A stretch of 38,707 bases of DNA from Chara braunii (Eukaryota > Streptophyta > Charophyceae > Charales > Characeae): assembly GCA_003427395.1 (NCBI GenBank), contig BFEA01000174.1:1487654-1526360 (forward strand), in the 5' to 3' direction. The notes beneath the pieces are model-generated. The model did no database searches. It was not told where the DNA came from and saw only the letters and a list, made by a program, of their open reading frames with translations. The position numbers and the translations under genes were made by a program. This document shows, piece after piece, positions 18,703 to 29,205 of the stretch; within the stretch, counting starts at the first letter, position 1; every line of letters begins with the position of its first letter.

Positions 18703-19320
18703 GGTATACAGTCTATTTCTCCTGGTCTAATACACGCAGAAGGAATGTGCGTCCCTTTAAAAAAAAACGTACGGCAACAGTGACGACCGTGGTCAACCAA
18801 GTTGGTAAGTTTCTGCTCTTCAACTCTCATCCCCCTTCTCATCACGTGATCCCTCCTCTCTCCCTTTCACACCGTAATGTTACAGACCAGAACAAGAACC
18901 TGACCTCTCTCACATAGCATAGTGTAGTGAAAGGCTAGAGTACCAATGATCAAAACAATCAATGTTGCAAATGCAGACAAAACACACCTCATCATCATTT
19001 TGTGGTGTGAAGGAGGTCTGGCGCTCACACAGGGAGAAATGCGTCAGTCCTCAATCATACACTGACGAAGAGAAGGGGGGTTGGACGAAGAGTAGGGGAA
19101 TGTAGTCAACAGCAAGTCTTCGGTACAGTTCCCAAATAGTCCTTCATCAATTGTCTGAACCCCAATGTCAAGTCTGGATCCAACTGTAGTTAAGTCCCAA
19201 AGCCCCCAATTTATCTCTCTCTCTCTCTCTCGTAGTCTGCAGATACTGAGAAGTCAGGTAGTGAGCGGGTAAGGAAGAGATGGTGGACTCAGAAGAGGAA
19301 GAAGAATAACTCTACTCTTC
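18702..19320. other. Gene-free interval
   Basis: No coding region is supported. A short (TC)n lies at about 19215-19232. Confidence 0.4.
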
Positions 19321-19324
19321 GTTT

Positions 19325-19400
19325 TTCTGCGTCTGTTTGTTTGTTTACCTCTGACTGTCTGTTTGTCTGTCTTCGCCTGTCTGTATTTGTCAGTACCTGT
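19325..19400 (+). repeat. Short degenerate (TCTG)n tract
   Basis: CTGTCTGTTTGTCTGTC words, a small relative of the tracts at 17.3 and 36.6 kb. Confidence 0.75.
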
Positions 19401-19433
19401 ATCTTCTCCCTCCTTCTCCTCCCCCTTTTTTCC

Positions 19434-19434
19434 T

Positions 19435-19465
<31 letters not shown>

Positions 19466-19497
19466 TTCTTATTCTTATTCTTCTTCTTCTTATCTCT
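19434..19497 (+). repeat. (TTC)n microsatellite
   Basis: TTC/TTA triplets in a pyrimidine-rich stretch. Confidence 0.9.
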
Positions 19498-19639
19498 TCC
19501 ACCTTCTTCTTCTCCTTCTTCTACCTTTCTCCCAACTGCTGAGTACGACATCGTTATTTATAGTCGGTCTGCCACTAGTAATCGAGATACAGCGGGGCAG
19601 ACGCACCTTCAGAAAGGATAATAGAAAAGGAATTACCGT

Positions 19640-19640
19640 A

Positions 19641-19677
<37 letters not shown>

Positions 19678-20060
19678 TAATCGCAATGCCAGAAAGACGA
19701 GCAGTAGCGACCTTCAGCAATCAAACAGCATCGTACATAGTAACCCGGATAGTCCCGACCTCAAACCAACAGCAACATTGTACCACTAAAATCACCAAGC
19801 AAGAACACCCCAGGAGTTCAAAATTCATCATGCCGTAATAGCCCCATCATCATCCTCAACGAAGAACCAGACTTGATATCCTATCTGGCGCTCGACGCCC
19901 AGACTACATGTGGCAGATCCTAACTGGCCTACACTACAATGCAGAAGTTGATGACAACAACTTTCCGACGTACGAGCATACAGCGGCCAATGCCGCACGT
20001 TTTCAGCACCTGGTATGTCTCTCGCTACACTCACAACCTCATTCCACGACACACAGATGT
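19640..20060 (+). repeat. Dispersed repeat X, copy 3 (degraded)
   Basis: It begins with (TAA)n (19641-19679), then AATCAAACAGCATC, TAGTC.CGACCTC, TGGCGCTC, GGCAGATCCTA.CTGGCCTA and finally CCTGGTATGTCTCTCG. The first ORF is broken by indels. The second conserved frame persists as MWQILTGLHYNAEVDDNNFP from 19908. Confidence 0.7.
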
Positions 20061-20087
20061 CATAAGCACCCGAGGAACCGTCATTCG

Positions 20088-20144
20088 GGGGGGGGGTTAA
20101 TGTGCCATCCTCACGACGCCGGCTGATGCATCCCCCCCCCCCCC
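20088..20144. repeat. G-run / C-run pair
   Basis: Nine G at 20088-20096 and thirteen C at 20132-20144, 35 bp apart, could pair as a hairpin. Confidence 0.7.
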
Positions 20145-20480
20145 TCACGAGCTTTCACCTTTACACATGGTAAGTATCGGATGAAGGTAAGAACGAGCAA
20201 GTTCTTAGTAGTAGCAATGATAATAATATTTTAATGAAAACAAGAATCGTGCATAAACAGCAACAAATCAACAATCACAGGTGCTATCTTATCGGTTTGA
20301 CGTATCCAAAATGAGGGCGGTCAGTTATACTGCCGACTCCACCATCTGTAAGCGACGACAACCGGATTTGCCAATGGTGTTCAGGAGCCAATCATTTGCC
20401 AGACGATGAGCGAGGGTGAACGCGACAATCCACAACCCCTCACTATGGCATAGAAATGTCGTGACAGTCGCGGCCTCCCG
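20145..20480. other. Gene-free interval with a donor-like site
   Basis: ATG/GTAAGT at about 20168 is donor-like but has no supported exon. The stretch AGGGTGAACGCGACAATCCA (about 20411) recurs, altered, near 20825. Confidence 0.3.
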
Positions 20481-20484
20481 TTGC

Positions 20485-20695
20485 CTTTTCCTCTTTCTTC
20501 ATCTTCTTCCCCTTCTTCTTCTCCTTCTTCCCCTTCTCGTTTCTTCTTCCTCCCCTTCTCGTTCTTTTCTTCCTCCTTCTTCTCTTTCCCCTGCACCTAG
20601 CTCTCGCGATATTCCCCCTCTCTAACTTCCACCTTTTCCTCCTCTTCTTCTTCTTTCTCTCCTTCCCCTCCCTTTTCTCCTCCTTGAGCGCCCCC
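20485..20695 (+). repeat. Polypyrimidine tract (CTT/TCC-rich)
   Basis: About 200 bp of nearly pure C and T, the mirror in strand bias of the polypurine tract at 9.2-9.66 kb. Confidence 0.8.
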
Positions 20696-20699
20696 TCCC

Positions 20700-21330
20700 T
20701 CGGCGAGTGTTCTTCTTACTAAGTCACGATACTTTTTCAATGGAATGTATGTTCGTGAGTGCGGAAATAAAGACGACACCACAACAAATCTGCAACCATC
20801 CCTTCCGATACCCGAGGGGTGAGGGAAGGTGAACACAACGATCCATGAGCCAGCACCACAGCGTTTGACGGCTCCGACATCCGTTGGATCGGGGCGAGTT
20901 TCCGCCCCGTTCATATCCCTTCCTTTTTCCGTGATTAACACATAGTCGAATCTTTAATTCCAGATTAATTCGATAATAATGACAATAAAAATAATAATAT
21001 CAGTTATAGTAATAATAATAATAATAATAAAATAAATACTCATTACTAGTAATAATACAAAAATAATCGATAATTATAATAATGGGCGTATGCAAGCCGT
21101 ATTTCCGGTTGGGTACAGACAAGGTAAGGGCCCATAGTTTTCAGGGAATTAGTCGGCCATTCGCTGCAACAGCAATCCATGAGCCCCTTTCTCTCCCTCT
21201 TACGCACCCCTTTCTCTCCCTCTTACGCACACACACACACACACAATGTTCATGCACATTTGCACACATACAAGGTGATCGGGTCGAAGACGCTCACAAC
21301 GGTGAATCCTGCCTGAGGTAGTGGAAGGCT
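20700..21330. other. Gene-free interval with short microsatellites
   Basis: A (TAA)n run lies at about 21010-21031, and TTTCTCTCCCTCTTACGCAC is repeated at 21188-21227 next to a short (CA)n. No gene is supported. Confidence 0.4.
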
Positions 21331-21743
21331 CATTTGATGTTGCTCATCCTACCGATGGACTGTACCAAGTCGTCAACCGTACGGTCAGTATGCATGCGCC
21401 CACCTACCCTTACACATCTGCGAATGGGGATCCTGCAATCGATCGGGAACGAAGGTGCTTCAACGAGCGGGGTAAGTGGCAACGTATATTTCCATGTTTT
21501 GGGGTCAGATTCATTCAACTTTCTTCATCCTTCCGATGAAAGTAGCTTACCTGTTTCCCCTCTCCCACATCGTAGTTATCGTCGCCTCGGTAGCTGCCGT
21601 CGCCAGCTAGATGCTCCCTTCTCCGTGATGATGCCTGATATCTCGGGGCACGGCACGTGGGGGGATTCGGCAGGCACAGGCACACCTTTCGACCAAACTG
21701 GGCGGATTACTGTCGCCCTTAGGATACCACCGATGGTTACAAG
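21331..21743 (+). other. Possible exon-intron-exon fragment
   Basis: An intron-like stretch 21472-21575 starts GTAAGT and ends in a pyrimidine tract plus CATCGTAG (104 nt). A donor-like AAG/GTGAGG closes the following open stretch at 21743. The upstream frame is open from 21321, but the splice phases I tried meet stops, so no protein model is offered. Confidence 0.2.
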
Positions 21744-21759
21744 GTGAGGCGAGTACTAT

Positions 21760-22240
21760 TCTTTCTCTCTTTCTCTCTCCTCCCTCTTCTTCTTTTTCGT
21801 CTCCTTCTTCCTCTCCTTGTTCCTCTTCTCCTTCTTATCTCTCTCCCCTCCCCTCTCTCTCTCTTTTACATATGTACTCGTCTTCCTAGCCTTTGCTCCT
21901 AATCACTGCTTTCGCGCAGGTGCACCTCGCACGCTCGCGCCTTGCTTAGCCGGTTTCACGCTTGCTAGCTATGACACGCATACCCCCACGCAGGTCCGTT
22001 GTCTCTCGTCCTCTGCACTTACGGTTGTGCTTGCTTGCTGGCTCGCTTGCGCTTGCTTCCTGCGCTTATGACTGCGCTTTTGCTTTTGCCTGTTTCCGCT
22101 GTGTTTTGCGGTGCTTTTCTGGCTCAACTCTCGTGAATACCCGCATACCTCGTCCGTGCTCGTTCTTTGCCTCTCAACTCGAAGAATCTGCCTCTTTAGC
22201 CAGGGCAGATTCATTCACCTGGTATTATCAAAGTTTTAGG
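21760..22240 (+). other. Pyrimidine-rich gene-free interval
   Basis: CT-rich from 21760 to 21880, then GCTTGC-rich sequence. No supported gene. Confidence 0.4.
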
Positions 22241-22241
22241 A

Positions 22242-22242
<1 letters not shown>

Positions 22243-22287
<45 letters not shown>
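22243..22287. repeat. (TAA)n microsatellite
   Basis: Perfect run. A shorter (TAAA/TAA)n follows at 22600-22634. Confidence 0.95.
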
Positions 22288-22289
<2 letters not shown>

Positions 22290-22737
22290 GTTTTGACATG
22301 TATTTCCTTGTACTGACACACTTTCCGTATACACACGGGATAGATGAACCTACCCGTTTTAAGGGGCCGAATGCGTCAGCCTGTCCTTCTTATTCCCGGC
22401 AATTATGCTAGTGTGTATTTCTCCATGTTTCAATCGATCATTCATCGCTCGTTTATATCCTCGGTTGGTTGGGAACGCCTCCCCCGTAGGTCGCTAAGCG
22501 TTTTCTTCTTTTTTTTTAACAAACACTGAATATCTCTTATAACTCGGGGAATATGCATACAAAATCTTGTAACGAATATCGAAGGACCCAAAAGAAGAAG
22601 AAAAAATAAATAAATAAATAATAATAATAATAATCTAACTGAATCACTATCACTGCGCCCCGTGAGGTCAACTGTCGGGCCTCTCATACTGGGAGGAGCC
22701 CATGTTCTAACTAACCGTTCATCTTATAATCTAGTAG

Positions 22738-22756
22738 TCGCAGGTTCGAGTCCTGC
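22738..22756 (+). other. Isolated tRNA T-arm-like hairpin
   Basis: GCAGG/CCTGC pair around TTCGAGT and match the B-box GGTTCGANTCC. The preceding 70 bases give neither an acceptor complement nor a good anticodon arm, so this is at best a tRNA or SINE remnant. Confidence 0.3.
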
Positions 22757-22782
22757 CTATCTTAGAACTAAGCGAAATAGTG

Positions 22783-23530
22783 GTCGGGTTTGCACCGACT
22801 CCTTAGTAAAAGGAGCTAGCCCGAGGGTAGGATGGACTCAATCCCAGAACCTTTATTATATCGATCTGCACTTGTACCTACTGGGCTAGCTCCTAGTTCA
22901 GTTAAAACAAGAACGGCCCTGCTATAAGTCAAGTATAGGCTGGCTCTGCTGGCATAACAGGCCTACGGCCTGATTTCAAAGGTCCATTTCGGCTGGTATT
23001 GGCCGTCACTGCCTAGTATGGCGGACAATGCGATCCCTTTTGGCTGCTTCGGCCATAAGGCATGCTCATAACTGACGTATTGCTTTAGCCGAAACCTACT
23101 AACTCGGTGTGTCGTCATCACACCCGCGCAACTTCCTTTTGTTAGACTAACCTTCCGGCCTCTGTGGTCGGCGGTTTAAATTTACCAACCCTTTCCCAAT
23201 CTTTGCGCGGGTCAAAGTGGCATGCATGGTCTTTCAAATTTTTAATCCACTAATCCTTATCGTTTCTGCGTTCGTTACGACGAGGCAGACGAGCATTCAA
23301 TTTTTTCTTTAACCACTGACTCTAGTGCGTGCATGCCGTGTTTCGGCGTTTGTGCTTGCTAGACTTCCTTGACCATGGTAGTAGAGGGATTTGCCTCATT
23401 TCCCGTTTTTAGCCGTCTTCGGCCTGTCTGTTGGTGACGACATTGTGTCGACTACAAAATCATGAGCGGATACCCTTATAAGGGTATCAGCTCCGGCAGT
23501 TTTCCCAAACCCCATTAAGCGACGTTGGGG
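22783..23530. repeat. Palindrome-rich block D
   Basis: 22783-22799 GTCGG/CCGAC; 22799-22815 CTCCTT/AAGGAG; 12-bp perfect inverted repeat AGGAGCTAGCCC (22811-22822) and GGGCTAGCTCCT (22883-22894); 22958-22972 CAGGCC/GGCCTG with loop TAC; perfect 20-bp palindrome GATACCCTTATAAGGGTATC (23469-23488); 23510-23530 CCCCA/TGGGG. No coding region was seen. Confidence 0.7.
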
Positions 23531-25270
23531 AATCTAAATGCAAAGAAAGCCCTTATGACGCGACAAGTAGTCAAAATCCGATCCCCTGGATGAAGTTGCG
23601 GTTTGGAGACCCTCACTGTCCTCCTTGGTGCGTCCATACTGCCAGGATTTTAACCTGGGTCTCCCACATATACAAAAATGACAATTCCCAAGAAAATATT
23701 ATTCCATATAAACCCAAGTGGGCATACTGGATCTGTACTACGGTTGAGGAGGTCACCAAGGAAGACAATGATAGCTCCTCCCCCCAACTTTAGACTTTAT
23801 TTTGCGAGGATCTTGTTGGGTGTCCGAGGAGTTAGGACTCAAAATCGAATCTCACTCTTTGGACGTGGGTCTTGACCTAAGTCAGATTTTACCGTCCCTC
23901 CGGAAGTCTAATGCGAGGGGATCGGCAACCTTGGTCTCAACCCACCACAGCCGGTTGATCAGACTGAAACCACGGTCCACCACGTTGTTATTTTAGCGAT
24001 GGTTCCAATATTGGGTACGCAATATCGGGTAGAATCCTCTTATCAATCTAAACCTGACTCTTGATCCCTCCGACATCTACATGAACCAATTCTATCATTA
24101 AGGAGGCCCCCTCTCAAGTTTCATTTCCAGGCCGTAATCGGAAGACCCGCTGTCTGGTTATACTTGGTCAGCAGCCCACGCTGGGAGTTACGTCCCAACG
24201 ATGCTTATTTTTCACCATAGGCTTCGTAATTTCAAGTCCCTCAGACTGACCGCCTAAAGTGGATGAACGATGATCATTTCAAATGTATATAAAAACAATT
24301 TGACCAAAGAACCTCATCCCCTCGTCAGTTTTGAATGAATGAACCTTTCTGAAAGCATATATGAAAAATTTACACCAATAAATTTGATATATCATGATTG
24401 TCACATTGTCACTGAACGAGGGGCATCGTCAGAGTCACTTACGGGTCGTGTCGTCCAGACCTCGATCACTAGCTGGATAGACACACGTCTCGGGGATCTT
24501 CAACGAACAGAAAAAGCCAACCAAAATATCCATAAAAAAAGTATAAAAAATATTTGTTCGATTCCTTGTCTTGTCAGATGGCAGAAAGAAAAACAATCAT
24601 TTAATTCACAACATACACTTCCCTGACTTGCAGGGTTTCTCAAATGCATCAAAGCTTTTAACTTTTTCACACCCCTTTTTTAGGGTTTTTCTACACTATA
24701 ATAACATAAGACAAAGCATGAAAAGAAGAATGATCACAATGTCACAACACATTCAGACCGTACATGTCACTTTTCACCCTATCTTTCTTGAACACTTAGA
24801 CTCTTTTACGAGCATCCTAGTTCAAGACTTGATAACTCTGTTTGTATACAAATCCAAGATACATATTTCACCAAATAAGGTCAGACACTGGACCAACTCA
24901 GCTGTGAAAGTGGAAGTGTTCCTCGTCGGCATACCCCATAAAAATTCATAATATATGACTCAAGAGAAGGAAGACAAAGTAAAAAAAAATCTTCCCCTTA
25001 AAAGAGAAAAGAAAAAAAATGATAGATGAAGTACGAGTTGCATGTCTTTTTGTCCTTATTTCAATAAAGTACTTATGTCGAGCTAATCCTATATCAAAAC
25101 AAAGATTTCGAAATTTGTTGACTATTTTATGTTGCTGAAGTACATCACTATGTCCTAAGAGAAGAGACCCTACCTATTTTTCACTTCCTACTCATAGTGT
25201 ACAAAGTCTTGCTAAGAAAAAGAAGCGCGAATGGTTGTAGAGAACATAGGAGGTCAAGGCACGTACTTTC
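23531..25270. other. Gene-free interval between block D and the retroelement
   Basis: No gene is supported on either strand. Short hairpins occur at about 24007-24024 (ATATTG/CAATAT) and 24171-24182 (CAGC/GCTG). It may be the 3' untranslated part of the minus-strand retroelement, but no LTR pair was found. Confidence 0.35.
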
Positions 25271-25273
25271 CCC

Positions 25274-27520
25274 CTAGTCTATCATGCTAAGGTTCAACTG
25301 TCTATATAACTGAGCTCTGAACCCATCCTTGACCTTCTTAACAGGGTTCCCTTCCCTGTCAATAAGCTTTTTGTTCTCATCCAACCTTACCAAACCCTTT
25401 TTCTCATCAAACTTAAACCCTGACATTCCTCCCTCAGATACATCCCCTTCATGCAATACCAACACAACTTTTTATCTTCACTTCTTGGTTTTTTGGCAGA
25501 ATTATGTGGAAACGCCATCTCCTTTTCTCCACTTGCTTCCACCATCTCAGAACAAGGTCTCTTTTTACTATCCTTGGATTCGTCTTCATTTGAAGACTTT
25601 GTAACAGTGTCAGATGTCATTAGCTCTACCAGCTTGTTATCAGAAGTTGGAATGATCGCGGGTTGATCTCTGTTCTCTTTTCTTGGTCCCAACACTTCTC
25701 TGTTTGCTTTTCCTGAGCCTTGCCCTGGTGCATGAAGTGTGTCTGTAACATTCCTGATTTCAAACTCCAGCTCGTCGTTCCATTCAACTATCTTTGTAGG
25801 CGTTTCTGCTCCTTCCCTTGATCAACCATTCTGAGACTCTCAACCTTCTTTTCCATTGCCTTCCACTTCTCTTCCCAATTCTTGCTCTCCTTCTTTCTTC
25901 CTTCCTTTACAGCCTCCATCTCTTTTTTTTGCTCATTGACCTTCCCTTCCAGCTTGCCAACTTCCTTCTCCAATTTTTCTCGCTCAATCTTCTTTTTTTC
26001 CACCTCCTTGTTTTTGTCGTCCAAGGGAATGTTTAATGATTCCACCTGCTTCTTCAGCCTCTGTTGTTCTCACTTCGCTTTGCTTACTTCAGCCCTCATA
26101 CTTTATACTTCTTTTTCCATCGTGTCCATCTGCACATCCCTGTTTTCTTCCCTCTTTCTTAATTTCAAGATTTCTTTTAAGATTTCAAGCATGTGACTAG
26201 CTACCCCCTGAGTGAGCAATTTCGCCTTCTCTTTGATCCTGTCCTGGAGTTCTCTCATTTGAGTTTCCAGCTCCCTTACCTCATCATTCCTTTTCTGACC
26301 CATCTTTACTTGCTCCAACTTCACAGCCACCTCCGCTTCTCCCTCAAGGATCCATTCACAGTCATCTCGAAGTAGCTCATGCAGCCTGATTAATCTGTCC
26401 ATGTCTGATGCCAACTTAGAGCCCCTGATTGTTTCAGTCAACAAGACCCTCTCGATCATCACACTCCAAGGGGCATCTGCAGATAGCTCATCTTCTTTCA
26501 TTGAAGCAACCATTCTGTTCCTCTATTCTTTATTTTCTTCCTCTCTCTTTTCTCTCTCCTCCTTGGTCATTCTCCTTGTTCCTGGTCCTCTGATAGGATT
26601 CTGAGCTGCTGTCATTCCAGTCTCTCTCCCTGTTTGATTCCCCTCTTCTTCCTTCTCCTTATTCTCCTTTGCGTCCTCTTTTTCCTTTGCTACCTCCTCC
26701 ACTTCCTTCTTTCTCTCTTCTCCACCCTCCTTGTCTTGCTCACTCTCTTCTTCTTCTTCCTAGTTTTGCTTCTTTTTCGTGCTTCTTCACTTTTCTTCAC
26801 TCTCGTGATCTTGCTTGTTGACCCATTCCCCTTCTGAGTTGTTGTCCTCTTCTTGTCAAGTACTTGTCTCAGGGGCATATCATCTTCATCAATTTCTTGG
26901 TGATCCTTCCTCCCCAACCTCTCTCCTCTTCTCCCTATCTGCAATCCCGGCTCTTGAAGTAACTGCCTTCTCTTCTGTCTCTGCACGGGCAGGGTGTAGG
27001 TACTTCTAAACTTCACAAGAAATCCTCCCCAGGTATCTGACTCATCTTTGGTCTTCCTCATACTCTCATACTCCCTGGGGTCCACTCTTGTCGTTACCTG
27101 TTCCAACTTCTCTTCTTCCTTCCACCTTTTCTTCTCTGCACATAAAGTAATGCTTTCCTCGAAATCCTCCACATTAGTCTCATTGAAGATGATATCATCC
27201 TCAATTTCGTCTCTCCTCGAATCCTCATATTCAGCCCCACATCTCCGTTTTGAAGGTCATCCACCCTAGACAGTCGGTGGTAATCTCTTCAATCTTCAAT
27301 TGACACTCCCCCACACCTATCACTCTGAGCAGCATGGTGGGCTGTCCCACTCCCTCCTGAAGGCATAATCCTCGAACTTCCTCAGGAACAACCTCAAATT
27401 GTCCCCCTTCTTTTAAATCGGCATTCCGTCCACGTCCCTGGTTACCCGCCGTAATCTCTGTCTCCGTTCCCTGCCAGAGGTTGGCCTGAAAGGCCCCGCC
27501 ATCCCTCCCTTCCGTGTCAT
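25274..27520 (-). pseudogene. Second gag-like reading frame, downstream of pol: coiled coils and a zinc-knuckle relic
   Basis: On the minus strand ATG at 27520 opens a capsid-like start (FLRKFEDYA, about 27400). Fragments in shifting frames follow: a charged segment with DEDDMPLRQVLDKKR (27172-26690), a long heptad-type coiled coil (26513-26103, continuing 26045-25788), then CWYCMKGMYLREEC (about 25475-25434). The last is a CCHC knuckle with Tyr where His is expected. The tail, GFKFDEKKGLVRLDENKK, continues after a frameshift in 25465-25274. At least four frame changes make it non-functional. Position after pol is unusual for Ty3/gypsy gag. Either a second, gag-only element lies in tandem, or this family carries an extra 3' ORF. 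An intron-like sequence separates it from pol. Confidence 0.6.
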
Positions 27521-27545
27521 CGCCACTCCTTTTACAGGATTAAGC

Positions 27546-27686
27546 CTGCACACAGAAAAGGACGAAGAGAGTAGCAGGTGCAATAGGGAAATAGCAGTCG
27601 GGTAACAATATCAGGTTCGCAAATGATGCAATCACAAAGGGTTTTGAGGAGGATCGAATTGACTTATCTTCAAGTTACTGACTCAC
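27546..27686 (-). other. Intron-like sequence between pol and the downstream gag-like frame
   Basis: Read on the minus strand it starts GAG/GTGAGT and ends TTTTCTGTGTGCAG/G, 141 nt, with a strong pyrimidine tract. Joining puts the end of the pol frame onto GCT then TAA, so it would close pol and leave the next ATG (27520) as the following start. It could equally be a leader intron of a second element. Confidence 0.4.
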
Positions 27687-27728
27687 CTCATTTCTTGTTC
27701 TGAATTTCTTCAACCTGGATCCAGAAAC

Positions 27729-27956
27729 TCAGTCGCGCCTTGGCGTTCCATCCATCTCTTCCAGCTCATATGCCCCATGATTCCCCTGACATTGAATCTT
27801 GTCAGGCCCCAACCATCTCTTATCCAACTTCCTTGACCATTGTTTCTTTAGGGATAAGTCATACAACAGCACTACGTCCCCGATTGTCAATGGTTCAGTT
27901 CGTATGCGAGGAAGCTGATCCCATCTTTCCTTGTCTTTTCCCCGAATGTCAGCCAC
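27729..27956 (-). pseudogene. Integrase C-terminal (GPY/F-like) segment of pol
   Basis: The 75-residue frame contains IGDVVLLYD, KRWLGPDK and GAYELEEMDG, the layout of the Ty3/gypsy integrase C-terminal module (small beta-barrel, GPY/F-like). It is separated from the DD35E core by about 100 bp of broken frame. A TGA at 27729-27731 interrupts a frame whose next 14 codons remain plausible (VSGSRLKKF), so the stop is probably secondary. No chromodomain was seen after it. Confidence 0.65.
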
Positions 27957-28061
27957 TTTCTCGACTTCTTCCTGAATCCTTTTCTCTGTGACACTGACTT
28001 GTCTGACTCAGATGTCAAGTAATTCTTCAAGTGGCAGGTCGTTTTCAAGATCCTGTCTCCA

Positions 28062-28514
28062 CTAGGTTTTCATGAAACTTTCTATCGGAAAGGTGTCGTG
28101 TCTCCCATACCATAAGGTCGCCAGAGCATATCCTGTGGTCCTCCTGACTATGATATTTTCGACGAAGAATACCGTCCGTAGGAATTTAGGCCACAAGTTT
28201 GGTTTCCCCGCTGTCCATTTTGCTAGTAAGTTTGTGATGGTGTTGTGCCCTCTTTCCACCAGTGCGTTAGCATGAGGTTGTGTCTTAGTGGTGTACTTGG
28301 CGATTACCCCAAGATCATCCAACAATTCTTTAACCTCCCCACATGTGAATTCCGACCCTCTATCCATCGTGAATTCCATCACGAAAGGATACCGGAGGTA
28401 ATATTCTTTAATGCATTCGGCCAAAGACCGCCGCAGTCTTGGTCCGGATGGTATTTCCATCAACAAATCTTGTGAGGTTGTCTCTGGCATCAAAGATGTA
28501 ATTGTACCCGTCAA
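28062..28514 (-). pseudogene. Integrase catalytic core (DD35E), 3' part
   Basis: The second Asp lies in TMDRGSEF (residue 51) and the Glu in NALVERGH (residue 87), with exactly 35 residues between them as the DD35E rule requires. The first Asp motif (VVHLDLLAMP) lies just upstream at about 28545, in another frame. The first ~25 residues of this frame are out of register; the true frame is entered near 28430. Known role: strand transfer of the retroelement cDNA into the host chromosome. Frameshifts on both sides mean it cannot be made intact. Confidence 0.85.
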
Positions 28515-28529
28515 GCCCCAGCGGCATTG

Positions 28530-29205
28530 CTAACAAATCCAAGTGGACAACTGCCCCCACATCCTTGATATACCTCGGGTGAACAGGCTCTTTATACCTG
28601 ATCGGCGATCTGACCTAGCATGACACACATGACTCACAGTACTTTCTAACCATCCCGTAAATGTCTTCCCAAAAGTACAGTTCAGCCACTTTCTTGAGGG
28701 TAGCGGCAAAACCCCTGTGACCACCAACCGGTCCATCATGGAACGCCGGTATAACGTCAATCTACCGATTTCTGCCACAGATACCCCTTCTAGGAGGTCC
28801 TATTTTATCTCTGATGAAGAGATGGTCACCCCTCACTACATAATGGTCCCTCATGCGGAGAGTTTTCTCACCAACTTCCCTTTCTCGCTTGTCGCCTGAG
28901 AGAAGAAGCCTCATTTCTAGATGAAACCCATCGTACTCTTCTTCCCGGAAATCTTCCGAGATTTCACCTTGCTCAAATTCCTCTCCCTCCATTTTTTCAT
29001 CAAACTCAGTGTCATCTCTCAATATTATCTCATCCGCCTTTACTGTTCCTCTTTCTTCTTCGGTCTGAACTTGTAGAAGAGACCTCACAAGGTAATGTAC
29101 TCTCCCTATTGTCAATAAATGTCGATCCACCTGCCCTGTTCCTGCCTCAATTGTAATAGGTTCGTCCGTCAACCTGTAACTTTCAGCCAAGGCTAATTCC
29201 GCCAT
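28530..29205 (-). pseudogene. RNase H-integrase spacer and integrase zinc-binding region, frameshifted
   Basis: 29205-28762 is open and acidic (FDEKMEGEEFEQGEISEDF), ending in HYVVRGDHLFIRDK, the usual entry to the integrase HHCC domain. The HHCC signature itself (HDGPVGGHRGF, then CESCVSC at about 28632) is read in another frame. There a stop follows it at about 28617. So the domain is recognisable but split by at least one indel near 28790. Confidence 0.7.

Noticed and set aside
22690-22765. Complete tRNA gene
   Set aside because: The T-arm is perfect, but no acceptor complement, D-arm or proper anticodon stem can be placed upstream.
24571-24951. 126-codon plus-strand frame in the gene-free interval
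   Set aside because: No homology-like motif and no codon or neighbourhood support; kept only as an unannotated interval.
25329-26196. Plus-strand frames opposite the retroelement (for example 25882-26196, 32829-33221, 33674-34345)
   Set aside because: Ser/Leu/Phe-rich shadows of the Lys/Glu-rich coding strand; the minus strand carries the recognisable domains.
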